A stretch of DNA of 64,000 bases from Burkholderiales bacterium (GCA_026005015.1 BPKG01000004.1:186001-250000), one strand, 5' to 3'. Positions 16,139 to 24,708 are shown, counted from the stretch's first letter. Numbers and translations: made by a program. The notes: generated by a model from the sequence alone, not told the origin.

Positions 16139-16615
16139 CGCTACTTGGACATCGCACCGGTCATACGAGCCGCGACGAAAGAGGCGTTCGCACCGTGACC
16201 CTGAACGCCGATCTTGTCCGCCCGCGCAGCGGCGAGATTGAAGAATCGGTCAAGCGCCTTGAACGCATCAAGACGAGCACGCGCGAGCAATTTCTCCTGG
16301 ACTAGGACGCGCTGTACATCGCCTGTTACCGGTTGCTCGTGGCCATAGAGGCCGCCCCATAGCGCTTTGCTATCACATTTCTTCGAGAAACCTGCATAGA
16401 ATATGTGGAACGCTTTCGACAGCTTCACGAGGCCGGCATCATTGCGGCACAGCTCGCGGAGCGGCTAAAGCGCATGGCTAGCTTCAGGAAGCTACTGGTG
16501 CATATGTACCGGAAAGTTGACTACAACTGCGTTTGCCATGTGCTGTAGGAAAATCTGGCCGATTTGCGCGCGTTTTGTGCGGCGGCCGTTCGTCTCGTTT
16601 GACAGCGTTGCGCGA
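16139..16615 (+). pseudogene. Decayed MntA/HepT-type module
   Basis: From about 16139 a short tail, YLDIAPVIRAATKEAFAP, looks like the end of a nucleotidyltransferase whose stop overlaps a GTG at 16195. From there a HepT-like reading begins TLNADLVRPRSGEIEESVKRLERI. It meets a stop at 16303, resumes as DALYIACYRLLVAIEAA and later reads LHEAGIIAAQLAERLKRMASFRKLLVHMYRKVDY, with a further stop near 16546. The R-x4-H-x-Y motif survives as RKLLVHMY. Multiple stops show it is dead. Confidence 0.7.
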
Positions 16616-16716
16616 AGCGAATCGAGAGCAAACGCAAGGCCAAAGCTGGCGCGCTTGCCAAAAAAAACGGCAACGGCCTTCTCCGCCCGCTGTTTCCTGA
16701 ATAAGCGGGCGTCCCG

Positions 16717-17265
16717 ATGAAAATCCTCCCCACCGAAATCCCCGAGGTCCTCCTCATCGAGCCCAAAGTATTCGAGGACGAGCGCGGCTTTTTCTTCGAG
16801 AGCTTCAACCAGCGCGCTTTCCGCGAGGCGACCGGCCTCAACCCCGCTTTCGTGCAGGACAACCACTCCCGTTCATTCAAAAACGTCCTGCGCGGGCTGC
16901 ACTACCAACTCCCGCCCAAAGCCCAGGGAAAGCTGGTGCGCGTGGTGGCCGGGGAAGTCTTCGACGTGGCGGTGGACTTAAGGCGCCGCTCCCCCACCTT
17001 CGGCCGCTGGGTGGGCACCCGCCTCTCGGGAGAAAACAAGCGCATGCTGTGGATCCCCGAGGGCTTCGCCCATGGCTTCCTGGTGCTCTCCGAATACGCC
17101 GATTTTCTCTACAAAACCACCGACTACTATTCCCCCGAGCACGAGCGCACCCTCGCCTGGAACGATCCCGCGATCGCCATCCGCTGGCCCCTTGAGGACA
17201 GGCCCATTCTGTCCGTGAAAGACCGCACCGGCCAGCCTCTGAAAGAGGCAACGCTTTTTGATTGA
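16717..17265 (+). CDS. rmlC: dTDP-4-dehydrorhamnose 3,5-epimerase
   Basis: A cupin-fold epimerase of 182 residues, the third enzyme of dTDP-L-rhamnose synthesis. Family blocks are DERGFFFESFNQRAF near residue 22, FVQDNHSRSFKNVLRGLHYQ (substrate-binding His and Arg), VRVVAGEVFDVAVDLRR and IPEGFAHGFLVLSE. The length is normal and the gene is intact. It is isolated between decayed toxin-antitoxin modules. No rmlD, which would finish rhamnose, is present in the window. Confidence 0.95.
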   Translation: MKILPTEIPEVLLIEPKVFEDERGFFFESFNQRAFREATGLNPAFVQDNHSRSFKNVLRGLHYQLPPKAQGKLVRVVAGEVFDVAVDLRRRSPTFGRWVGTRLSGENKRMLWIPEGFAHGFLVLSEYADFLYKTTDYYSPEHERTLAWNDPAIAIRWPLEDRPILSVKDRTGQPLKEATLFD

Positions 17266-17628
17266 TGGAGCGGAGGAAGAGGCTATGACACGGGCCCGGA
17301 GAGGTCTGCCCCCTATTGCGAGAGAGATAGCATTATTTGATGAGGGTCATTCTGCACCGATTTCCTTTGGAGAAGGTCCGTAGCCGCCCGCTGCAGGCTA
17401 TCATGGCGCAGGATCCAACGACGGGGGAATGCTATGTGGTGACAACAAACGACCGTGAACCAGGACAGCCTGATCTTGAAGGCGGTGGAAAACGCCGCGA
17501 GAATGCGCTTCGAGCTTGAGGCCCATCGGCTTGTCAGTCATACAAAGCGATGAGCGCCCGTATGATCGTGCCCGTGTATTTGACGCAAAATTTCATTCGG
17601 GTTTCCCGGTTTTGCCTCAGCTGTGCGC
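17266..17628. other. Non-coding or heavily degraded stretch
   Basis: No supported gene is visible in these 363 bases. Short ORFs at 17285 and 17337 do not resemble a family I recognise. Given the decayed modules on both sides it is probably remnant sequence. Confidence 0.4.
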
Positions 17629-17930
17629 ATGACTTCTAAACAAATCCAAGCCATCAAGACAATCGTCCGGGAGCAAGCCGGGGAGGATGCCATCGTGCGC
17701 CTCTTCGGGTGCCGGTTGTTGGACGACGAGGCCAAAGGGGGGACGTGGGCCTCTTCGTCGAAGTGCCTTATGCCGTGCAGTCGCCCGCCGTGCTGGCGGC
17801 GCGCATGGCGAGGCCCGTGAGCCGGATGATGGGCGGCCGAAAAGCCGACGTAGTGTTGGCCGCACTCAATCTCAATCTTGCGAGTCTTCCCATCCACGAC
17901 GTGGCTCGCCGAGAGAAGAAGGTCCTGTGA
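17629..17930 (+). pseudogene. Nucleotidyltransferase-like gene, frameshifted
   Basis: The reading starts TSKQIQAIKTIVREQAGEDAIVRLFG, with a degraded active-site loop (CRLLDDEAKGG). It changes frame near a run of six G at about 17737 and continues as GLFVEVPYAVQSPAVLAARM, ending REKKVL. The order of segments matches small nucleotidyltransferases, but the GS motif is lost (FGCR) and one catalytic Asp is replaced by Gly. No partner gene follows. A decayed MNT gene is the best reading. Confidence 0.65.
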
Positions 17931-18145
17931 TCCTCGACCCTCGAGTCGCGGAACGGGTGAAATCCCAGGCGCTCAGGCATGGTTCGACATGCGCAGCCCG
18001 CGAACCCAGATGGTCCACGAACATATCGAGGACCCGGCCGTGCTTGCCCCCGGCCCTCCAGGCCGGCCATGAGTCGTCCCTGCCTTGGTTGCCGCCGCGG
18101 CAAGGCTGACCAAGATCTAGAACCTATCTCAAAATTGCCGGCGCG

Positions 18146-18220
18146 GTAGGGTGCGCTTCAGCGCACCGTCGCGGTCCCTTTGGATGCATGATGCGTTTCG
18201 CTTCGCTCAACGCATCCTAC
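18146..18220. repeat. GGTGCG...CGCACC palindromic repeat (family B)
   Basis: GTAGGGTGCGCTTCAGCGCACC is followed by GCGTTTCGCTTCGCTCAACGC and ATCCTAC. It sits next to a family A repeat in a 764-base gap before the ATPase gene. Confidence 0.7.
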
Positions 18221-18227
18221 GGCTAAC

Positions 18228-18431
18228 GGGGATGGGGAGGGTCAGGGTGGGGATGGGTCCCCTCCCCTTCAAGGGGGCGGAGCGGGGGTTTCGCAGAGCA
18301 CAGCTCTCTCGCCCGCGGAGCCGGCCCGGCCTGCCTGCCGGGCCGTGGACGGGTCGGGGTGGGGATAGGGCTCCCTCCCCTTCAAGGGGAGGGTCGGGGT
18401 GGGGATGGGTTTGAAGGTTTGACGCTCCGCC
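18228..18431. repeat. Long family A repeat (about 200 bp)
   Basis: Two CTCCCCTTCAAGGGG hairpins flank a core rich in GGAGCGGGGG, CTCTCTCGCCC and GGCCCGGCCTGCCTGCCGGGCC. The repeat ends TTGAAGGTTTGACGCTCCGCC. The same sequence in the same order recurs at 22078-22402, and inverted at 36106-36297. It has no coding potential and resembles a non-autonomous dispersed element. Confidence 0.75.
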
Positions 18432-18662
18432 AGCCTTGCACATCCAATCCAAACGCGCCGCCACCCGATCGAGCATACCCATGCCCGCCAGCGAGAGAAA
18501 GCGGGATCAGGAAGAAAATTTCGGGCCGAGACGAATGCCGCGGGTTGCGTGGCTTGAACTGCCGATATTTTGCGCTAGAGATATTCTTTGATCGGGCAGC
18601 CCAGACCAATGTGACTGTTTAGAGTAAAAATTTTTCTTTTCGCTGCCCAGGTATTCGTCTAC

Positions 18663-18685
18663 AATGCATTATAATTGCATTATAG
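18663..18685 (+). promoter_or_regulatory. Tandem GCATTATA repeat with -10 element upstream of the ATPase
   Basis: Two copies of (A/T)TGCATTATA lie back to back, 10 bases before the ATPase start. They create a TATAAT and a near-palindrome TGCATTATAATTGCA. This could be a promoter overlapped by an operator. It is AT-rich, in sharp contrast to the flanks. Confidence 0.45.
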
Positions 18686-18694
18686 ACGGTACCC

Positions 18695-19921
18695 ATGATC
18701 TATCCCAGGACGCTGGCGCCTTTTGTAAGACAAGCAAGCGCGACCTTTCCGGTGGTGCTCCTGACCGGAGCGCGGCAGGTGGGTAAGACGACGTTGCTTC
18801 AGGCGATCAGCGAGCCGAATAGGCAATATGTCTCGCTCGACGATCCTTTGATGCTGGCTTTAGCGCGGGAAGAACCGGCGTTATTCCTGCAGCGGTTCCC
18901 ACCCCCCGTGCTGATCGATGAGATCCAGTACGCGCCGCAATTGCTGCCTCATATCAAACTGGCCGTGGATGGACAGCGTCAACCCGGCTCGTTCTGGCTA
19001 ACAGGGTCGCAGGCTTTTCATTTGATGCGCGGGGTGTCGGAATCCCTGGCTGGGCGTGTGGCGGTGGTTCGTTTGCTGGGGTTTTCGCGCCGCGAAGCGG
19101 AGCGCCGTGGGGAGAGGCCGGCCGCGCCTTTCTTGCCCGCCGAGCCGGTGCTCGCCGATTACTGTACGACGGGAAAGCCGCTGGGTTTGTCACGCCTGTA
19201 CGAGCTGATTTGGCGTGGATCCTACCCGGCCCTGATCCGGTCCCGGGAGACCGACCGCGATCTTTTTTATGGCTCCTATCTACAAACCTACATCCAGCGG
19301 GACGTGCGGGACTTCGCGCGTGTAAACGATGCAATGGCTTTTTTGCGCTTTGTGCGCGCGGCGGCGGCCCGTACCGCCCAATTGCTTAACGTCGCAGAGC
19401 TCGCGCGGGACGCGGATGTAGCGCCGAATACGGCGAAAAGCTGGCTTTCGATTCTCGAAGCTTCGGGATTGGTGTACCTACTGCAACCTTGGCACAGCAA
19501 TCTCACCAAACGCCTGGTCAAGACACCCAAGTTGTACTTTCTGGACACGGGCTTGTGCAGCTATCTCACCCAGTGGTCCAGCCCCCAGAGCTTGGAAGCC
19601 GGGGCCCTCTCCGGAGCCATATTCGAGACCTGGGTCATGGTGGAGTTGCTGAAAAGCTACTGGCACCGGGGGAAACAGGCGCCATTTTATTTCTACCGCG
19701 ACAAAGACCTTCTGGAGATCGATCTCTTGATCGAAGCCGATGGCGTCCTGTATCCAATCGAAATCAAGAAAACGTCCTCGCCCGCCCGAAACGCGATGAA
19801 GGGTGCGGCAGCGCTCGGGCGTTCCGGCGCCAACGTGGGGCCGGGCGTGCTGATTTGCATGGTGACGCAGACGGTGCCGCTCAAGGACAATGTCACCGCG
19901 ATTCCTGTGGGTTGCCTGTAA
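18695..19921 (+). CDS. AAA-family ATPase (AAA_14 / DUF4143)
   Basis: A 408-residue protein. The N-terminal P-loop ATPase has Walker A LLTGARQVGKTTLLQ near residues 22-36, Walker B VLIDEIQYAPQLLPHIK and sensor FWLTGSQAFHLM. The C-terminal DUF4143 domain (about 210-400) contains YIQRDVRDFARV and a nuclease-like FYFYRDKDLLEIDLLIEADG stretch. Such proteins are common in accessory regions near toxin-antitoxin modules, but their role is not established. It appears intact and is followed by a decayed VapBC module. Confidence 0.88.
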   Translation: MIYPRTLAPFVRQASATFPVVLLTGARQVGKTTLLQAISEPNRQYVSLDDPLMLALAREEPALFLQRFPPPVLIDEIQYAPQLLPHIKLAVDGQRQPGSFWLTGSQAFHLMRGVSESLAGRVAVVRLLGFSRREAERRGERPAAPFLPAEPVLADYCTTGKPLGLSRLYELIWRGSYPALIRSRETDRDLFYGSYLQTYIQRDVRDFARVNDAMAFLRFVRAAAARTAQLLNVAELARDADVAPNTAKSWLSILEASGLVYLLQPWHSNLTKRLVKTPKLYFLDTGLCSYLTQWSSPQSLEAGALSGAIFETWVMVELLKSYWHRGKQAPFYFYRDKDLLEIDLLIEADGVLYPIEIKKTSSPARNAMKGAAALGRSGANVGPGVLICMVTQTVPLKDNVTAIPVGCL

Positions 19922-20111
19922 ATGCAAGAGTTGCCGCAAGCTGAAATGAGAGGTCGAACTGGTGAGGATCAGCCCGCGCCGGTCCGATCAAGCCGCTGCG
20001 GCATCACCCACCGGTATCCCCTTGTGGAGAGAGATTCGCCGCAAAGGTTGATTGCACGCTTTATGCGCGTTACACGTAAAAGTGTGCAAAATCTGGGGCA
20101 ATGGTGAAGAT

Positions 20112-20348
20112 ATGAAGAAAGAGAACATTACGCCTCGGTTGGACCGCGACCTCATCCGCAAAGCCAAAGCGGTCGACGCGATGAGGAAGACGTCGGTCAG
20201 CCGACTGTTAAGCGAAAAGCTCGAGGAGATCGTCCGCTAGGACGAGGAATCCAAACGGGCAAAGCGGACTGCCTTTGCCGATCTCGATCAGGGTTTCCAC
20301 TTCGGCGGCAGGCAAAGCGCGACGCGCGAGGAATTGCACGAACGATAA
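20112..20348 (+). pseudogene. VapB-type antitoxin with premature stop
   Basis: Starts MKKENITPRLDRDLIRKAKAVDAMRKTSVSRLLSEKLEEIVR, a ribbon-helix-helix antitoxin N-terminus, then hits TAG at 20238. The same frame continues as DEESKRAKRTAFADLDQG and ends ATREELHER at 20348, the usual tail of this family. The full-length protein would be 78 residues, so the lesion is a point nonsense mutation. The truncated 42-residue DNA-binding half could still be made. Confidence 0.7.
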
Positions 20349-20427
20349 AGTATTCCTAAATACTACGAACGTTTTGATCTGGACATACGACCTGGTGCTG
20401 GCGCAAAACACAGTGCGGCCGCAGAGC
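20349..20427 (+). pseudogene. VapC-type PIN toxin N-terminal remnant
   Basis: Directly after the antitoxin, the reading KVFLNTTNVLIWTYDL resembles the PIN N-terminus KVFLDTNVLIYAYD, with the catalytic Asp changed to Asn. Homology ends where a family B palindrome begins at 20428. The toxin is reduced to under 25 codons and cannot function. Confidence 0.55.
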
Positions 20428-20452
20428 GGCAGGGTGCGCTTTAGCGCACCGC
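20428..20452. repeat. GGTGCG...CGCACC palindromic repeat (family B, half copy)
   Basis: AGGGTGCGCTTTAGCGCACC directly abuts the point where the VapC remnant loses homology, suggesting the repeat marks a deletion or insertion boundary. A GC-rich stretch without genes follows, up to the MqsA-like gene. Confidence 0.65.
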
Positions 20453-20636
20453 CCTATATTCTCGATTGTTCGACCGAGCTTGTCGGTTTGAGCGAGCCCT
20501 TTCCCTTGGGGAAGGGAAACGCGGGCGGTGCGGCAGAGGCCTGCTTCCCGTAGCTCTTCGTCAAGCAGCTATCTAAACCTCGATAGCAAGAAGCAAGAAA
20601 AAGCATGGAATGTGTAAAAATATTCCTGACAGGACA

Positions 20637-20644
20637 AGGAGGTA
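20637..20644 (+). promoter_or_regulatory. Strong ribosome-binding site of the MqsA-like gene
   Basis: AAGGAGGT, nearly full complementarity to the 16S rRNA 3' end, ends two bases before the ATG at 20647. The spacing is short, but the site favours this start over an in-frame ATG at 20605. Confidence 0.5.
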
Positions 20645-20646
20645 TA

Positions 20647-20862
20647 ATGAAATGCGCTATTTGTAAGCATGGGGAAACAGCGCCGGGATCGGTCACCGTA
20701 ACTCTACAGCGTGGAGACACAATTGTAATAATGCGAGACGTGCCCGCCGCGGTGTGCCGGAACTGTGGCGATTATTACCTTGACGATGCGGTCGCAGCCA
20801 AGGTTTATCGAGAGGCCGTGGCGCGCCGCACTGAGGTCGAGATTCTTCGCTACGCGGCATAG
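20647..20862 (+). CDS. MqsA/YgiT-type zinc-finger antitoxin (orphan)
   Basis: A 71-residue protein with two CxxC pairs (CAICKHG near residue 3 and CRNCGDYYLDD near residue 37) that bind zinc. It has the YgiT-type core VTLQRGDTIVIMRDVPAAVC and a short C-terminal tail without a clear helix-turn-helix domain. Such proteins normally follow an MqsR or DUF4258 toxin gene. None is recognisable in the 298 bases upstream, so this antitoxin appears orphaned. Confidence 0.82.
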   Translation: MKCAICKHGETAPGSVTVTLQRGDTIVIMRDVPAAVCRNCGDYYLDDAVAAKVYREAVARRTEVEILRYAA

Positions 20863-20953
20863 AATTAGGCCCGTTCTTAAGGGTTACATAACCGGGATCG
20901 GGGAATGCTCTCCCCAGCGGAAGGCGCCAAGGGCAAAGCGGGCATCCCGCGGA

Positions 20954-20980
20954 TCCCCCTCTCCCGTCGAGAGAGGGCTT
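20954..20980. repeat. CCCTCTCC hairpin (family C, short)
   Basis: CCCCCTCTCCCGTCGAGAGAGGG forms a short hairpin in the gap between the MqsA-like and MNT genes. The gap holds no gene. Confidence 0.4.
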
Positions 20981-21046
20981 GGATGGAAGACTGGCGAGAG
21001 CACCCTCTTGTCGCAAAGTGACGCAAAGCTCAGAAAGTGATCCGCC

Positions 21047-21544
21047 GTGATCGGGTACCGCGAAGCATTTGAACGAATCATCGCCGCGCTCCCTGCCGCT
21101 TGCGAAGCAGTCTACGGTAGCCGGCTGGTGAGCCTCGCCGTCTACGGCTCGGTCGCGCGCGGCACCATGCGTCCGGATTCCGACATCGACCTGTTGATCG
21201 TCGCCGAGCCTTTGCCCCCGGGACGCATGGAGCAGGTAGCGGAGTTCGAGGCGGCGGAACGCCTGCTGGCTCCCGCGCTCGCACAAGCGCGCGGGCGGGG
21301 CGTCCATACCTTCCTCTCGCCGGTATTCAAGACCCCCGAGGAGCTGCGCCAGGGCAGCTTTCTTTTTCTGGACATGACTGACCAGGCGCGCATCCTCGTC
21401 GACCGCGGCGGCGTGCTGCGCGCCTATCTTGACGACCTCGCCGCCCGCCTCAAGACCATGGGCGCACGGCGGGTCTACAAAGGCGGCGGCTACTATTGGG
21501 TGCTCAAGCCGGACTACAAACCCGGGGACCGCATCGAGCTATGA
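21047..21544 (+). CDS. Minimal nucleotidyltransferase (MNT), second paralogous pair
   Basis: A 165-residue nucleotidyltransferase with the signature VYGSVARGTMRPDSDIDLLIV near residue 30. It is collinear with the protein encoded at 9827 along its whole length (EELRQGSFLFLDMTDQARIL is identical in both). The GTG start matches the paralogue. It overlaps the HEPN gene by ATGA. The two paralogous pairs are in direct orientation about 11.2 kb apart and flank the rml genes. Confidence 0.88.
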   Translation: MIGYREAFERIIAALPAACEAVYGSRLVSLAVYGSVARGTMRPDSDIDLLIVAEPLPPGRMEQVAEFEAAERLLAPALAQARGRGVHTFLSPVFKTPEELRQGSFLFLDMTDQARILVDRGGVLRAYLDDLAARLKTMGARRVYKGGGYYWVLKPDYKPGDRIEL

Positions 21545-21969
21545 CGACCGACGAGCTGGCGGCCGCTTATTTCGAGAAAGCGCGCAAACGCATCCGGGTA
21601 CTCGAGGTGCTCCTGGAGCAGGAGGCGTACTCCGACGTCGTGCGGGAGGCGCAAGAACTCGTGGAGCTGGCGCTCAAGGGCATGTTGCGCTGGGTGGGCA
21701 TCGACCCGCCGAAATGGCACGATGTGGGACCCATTCTGTTGGAAAACCAAGACTTTTTCGCTCCCGAGTTCCGCCCGCGCCTCCCCCGGCTCGCGGAGAT
21801 CTCGCTTGCGCTGCGCAAGGAACGGGAGCTTGCGTTCTATGGCGATCGGGATTTTATACCGACGCGAGTCTACAGCGCCGTCCATGGGCAACAGGCATTG
21901 TCGGACGCCCGATTCGTGGTGGAGTGCATCGGACTATTCGAATCGCTGCACCGCCCGCAGTCCTCGTAG
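21541..21969 (+). CDS. HEPN-domain protein, partner of the MNT at 21047
   Basis: A 142-residue helical protein beginning MTTDELAAAYFEKARKR. The core VVREAQELVELALKGMLRWVG and DPPKWHDVGPILLEN match the paralogue at 10315 closely. Coupled to the MNT gene by ATGA. A family B palindrome begins within the stop region at 21966. Predicted toxin or effector of an MNT/HEPN module; intact. Confidence 0.86.
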   Translation: MTTDELAAAYFEKARKRIRVLEVLLEQEAYSDVVREAQELVELALKGMLRWVGIDPPKWHDVGPILLENQDFFAPEFRPRLPRLAEISLALRKERELAFYGDRDFIPTRVYSAVHGQQALSDARFVVECIGLFESLHRPQSS

Positions 21970-22047
21970 GGTGCGCTTCAGCGCACCGCCTGAGGCGGCT
22001 CCTTGTACCGCTAACGGTGCGTTTCGCTGGTGCTCAACGCACCCTAC
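21966..22047. repeat. GGTGCG...CGCACC palindromic repeat (family B)
   Basis: GTAGGGTGCGCTTCAGCGCACC is followed by GGTGCGTTTCGCTGGTGCTC and AACGCACCCTAC, a full-length copy with complementary ends. It starts within the stop region of the HEPN gene. Confidence 0.75.
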
Positions 22048-22077
22048 AAGCTGCTCTGCGCCCACAGGCACCCATCC

Positions 22078-22402
22078 CCCTCCCGGCCTCCCCCTTGAAG
22101 GGGGTGGAGCACAGAGGGTCGTGGGAGTGTCGGGGTGGGGATAGGGCTCCCTCCCCTTCAAGGGGAGGGTTAGGGAGGGGATGGGTCCCCTCCCCTTCAA
22201 GGGGGCGGAGCGGGGGTTTCGCGGAGCACAGCTCTCTCGCCCGCGGAGCCGGCCCGGCCTGCCTGCCGGGCCGTGGACGGGTCGGGGTGGGGATGGGGCT
22301 CCCTCCCCTTCAAGGGGAGGGTCGGGGTGGGGATGGGGCTCCCTCCCCTTCAAGGGGAGGGTCGGGGTGGGGATGGGTTTGAAGGTTTGACGCTCCGCCT
22401 GC
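22078..22402. repeat. Longest family A repeat (about 325 bp)
   Basis: It contains five CTTCAAGGGG-type hairpins and the same core found at 18228. One extra unit of about 37 bases is tandemly repeated at its 3' end, and it ends with the shared TTGAAGGTTTGACGCTCCGCC. It fills most of the 612-base gap before the epimerase gene; nothing coding is seen there. Confidence 0.75.
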
Positions 22403-22581
22403 CTATACGCTTCACCCCACCTCTCCTCGCCTGGTCGCCCTGTGCTGCAAGCGTGCCAGGAGGCACATCGACCCGGACGTTGGGGTAAAATCCCGCCTCT
22501 GTCATCCAGGGAGGCCTGCTTGGCGAAGCCTGGGGCCCGGTAATTTCAGGCCAGCGCCCCGCGGATAGCCGATTCTCCAAT

Positions 22582-23589
22582 ATGCACATCCTGATTACGG
22601 GCGCCGCGGGATTCATCGGCGCGGCGGTCGCGAAACGACTGCTCGACCGCGGCGACTCGGTCTACGGCATCGACAACCTCAACGCCTACTACGATGTGTC
22701 CTTGAAGGAAGCCCGCCTCGCGCGCCTGCGCCCGTACGAGAACTTCGTCTTCCAGAAGCTCGACGTGGCGGACCGGGCGAGCATGGCGGAACTCTTTGCC
22801 ACCCACCGTTTCGACGGGGTCCTTCACTTGGCCGCCCAGGCGGGGGTGCGCTACTCGGTCGAGCACCCCTATGCCTACGTCGATGCCAACCTCGTCGGCT
22901 TCGCCAACGTGCTCGAGGGCTGCCGCCACGGCGGGGTGGGGCACCTCGTCTTTGCCTCCTCCAGCTCGGTGTACGGCGCCAACACCAAGCTCCCGTTCTC
23001 CGAGCGCGACAACGTCGATCACCCGGTGTCCTTGTACGCGGCGACCAAGAAAGCGAACGAGCTGATGGCCCACAGCTACGCCCACCTGTATGGCCTTAAG
23101 TGCACCGGGCTTCGCTTTTTTACGGTCTATGGACCCTGGGGCCGCCCGGACATGGCGCTTTTCAAGTTCACTTCCAAAATTCTGCGTGGCGAACCGATCC
23201 AGGTCTTCAACCACGGCCGCATGCGGCGGGACTTTACCTACATCGACGACATCGTGGAAGGCGTCGTCGCCATCATCGATCGGCCGCCTTCGGGCGATCC
23301 CACGTGGAGGGGCGATGCGCCCAATCCGGCGAGGAGCTACGCCCCTTACCGGATCTACAACATCGGCAACAGCAAGCCGGTCGACCTCATGCGATACATT
23401 GAGGTCCTGGAATCGTGCCTCGGGAAAAAAGCCGAGATCGAGTTCATGCCGATGCAACCGGGGGACGTGCCCGCGACGTTTGCCGACACCACCGCCCTCC
23501 ACGAGGCCGTGGGCTTCAAACCGGATACGCCGCTCGAGGTCGGCGTCGCCCGGTTCGTGGACTGGTACCAAAGCTATTACAGGGCGTAG
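22582..23589 (+). CDS. UDP-glucuronate 4-epimerase-type NAD-dependent epimerase
   Basis: A short-chain dehydrogenase-fold sugar epimerase of 335 residues, close to the CapI/LspL family that interconverts UDP-glucuronate and UDP-galacturonate. The NAD site is [17 protein letters not shown] (residues 4-20). Other motifs are [15 protein letters not shown], the catalytic SSSSVYG with YAATKKANE, and the family block [14 protein letters not shown]. Complete. It opens the lower-GC O-antigen block and probably supplies galacturonate. The exact substrate is inferred. Confidence 0.88.
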   Translation: MHILITGAAGFIGAAVAKRLLDRGDSVYGIDNLNAYYDVSLKEARLARLRPYENFVFQKLDVADRASMAELFATHRFDGVLHLAAQAGVRYSVEHPYAYVDANLVGFANVLEGCRHGGVGHLVFASSSSVYGANTKLPFSERDNVDHPVSLYAATKKANELMAHSYAHLYGLKCTGLRFFTVYGPWGRPDMALFKFTSKILRGEPIQVFNHGRMRRDFTYIDDIVEGVVAIIDRPPSGDPTWRGDAPNPARSYAPYRIYNIGNSKPVDLMRYIEVLESCLGKKAEIEFMPMQPGDVPATFADTTALHEAVGFKPDTPLEVGVARFVDWYQSYYRA

Positions 23590-23862
23590 CGTGCCAAGAA
23601 AACCCATCCTGCTTGGCTCTGCATCCCCGCGTGACAAGAACACTCACCGGCCGGTTTCCGCCTGTGCTGCCGCTACACCTCGTCCACAGAGTGGATATAG
23701 GATCGGAGAAATGTGAAGGGTATTTTGAGACGTGGATATCACACTAAAACCTGTTTTGAAATTACCTTAGCAGGATGACAATCCTAGCGAGTTCTCTGAA
23801 ACAGAAAAAGTTCGCCGCATGGTATTCCCAGTGCACGAGAAGCCGACGTAGCCATTGTAGCC

Positions 23863-24708
23863 ATGCAAAAAAGAGCCCTCATGCTCGATTTTCAGAGCGA
23901 CCCCAAGCGGTGTGAAATGCCTGCTACAAAGTTTTTGAGATTTTGGCACGAACTATACGATGCTCGATTTATTCTGCGCGAACTAGTTCGACAGCAGCTT
24001 ATCCTTCGGTATCGGCGAACCGTTTTCGGCTATTTCTGGACGTTATTTAACCCCCTGCTAATGATGTCGGTGACAGCCGTGGTGTTTTCCACCATCTTCA
24101 AGATGGATCTGAAGACCTATGCAATCTTCTTATTCGCCGGGATGATCCCATTCACCTATTTTAGCAGTACGGTCACCCAGAGCGGGCAGGCTCTTATCGG
24201 GAATGAGGGACTGATTAAGAAGATTTATATCCCAAGGCTGCTCTTCCCTTTAAGTATTGCAATTGCCCTGTTGATTGACAGCACCTTGACCGCGATTGCG
24301 CTGTTAATAATCATATTCGTCATCGGCGGTACGCCGACCACTGCACTACTTTTCATTCCTTTGGCGTATTTGTTGTTATTCTTTTTCACCTTCGGTGTAG
24401 CGCAGATCATGACAATCTGCACGGTATATTTCCGCGACCTCCAACACGTGGTCGGAGTCTTGATGCAGGCGCTTCTTTTTTTGACTCCAGTTTTCTACAA
24501 GCCGGAAGCGTTGACGGGAAAAGTGACATGGATCATCGCACTCAATCCTCTCACGCAATTCGTCGAGTTGTTCCGGCGCCCGATCTACGGTGGCGAGCTC
24601 CCGCCGGTAGAAACGATCTCAGCGGCGGTGATCCTTTCTGCCGCGTCGGTAGCTATCGGCCTGTGGTTTTTCCACAAGCACGAGAACACGGTCATATTTA
24701 GGCTCTAG
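23863..24708 (+). CDS. wzm: ABC-2 polysaccharide exporter permease (Wzm type)
   Basis: An integral membrane subunit of 281 residues or fewer, with about six transmembrane segments. The family pattern is RELVRQQLILRYRRTVFGYFWTLFNPLLMM in the N-terminal part and VTWIIALNPLTQFVELFRRPIYGG near the C-terminus. It should export lipid-linked O-antigen across the inner membrane with the Wzt ATPase at 25191. Starts at 23863, 23881 or 23917 are possible. Composition here is clearly more AT-rich than the flanks. A broken transposase separates it from wzt. Confidence 0.88.
   Translation: MQKRALMLDFQSDPKRCEMPATKFLRFWHELYDARFILRELVRQQLILRYRRTVFGYFWTLFNPLLMMSVTAVVFSTIFKMDLKTYAIFLFAGMIPFTYFSSTVTQSGQALIGNEGLIKKIYIPRLLFPLSIAIALLIDSTLTAIALLIIIFVIGGTPTTALLFIPLAYLLLFFFTFGVAQIMTICTVYFRDLQHVVGVLMQALLFLTPVFYKPEALTGKVTWIIALNPLTQFVELFRRPIYGGELPPVETISAAVILSAASVAIGLWFFHKHENTVIFRL

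Noticed and set aside
16492-16880. Minus-strand ORFs overlapping the HepT relic and rmlC
   Set aside because: They are antisense to rmlC and to the relic's clearly HepT-like plus-strand reading.
22078-22402. Regularly spaced GGGGATGGG/CTTCAAGGGG units resembling a CRISPR array
   Set aside because: The units are nearly contiguous and the spacers are not unique; the same blocks recur in the same order at 18228. No cas gene is present. It is a dispersed hairpin repeat.
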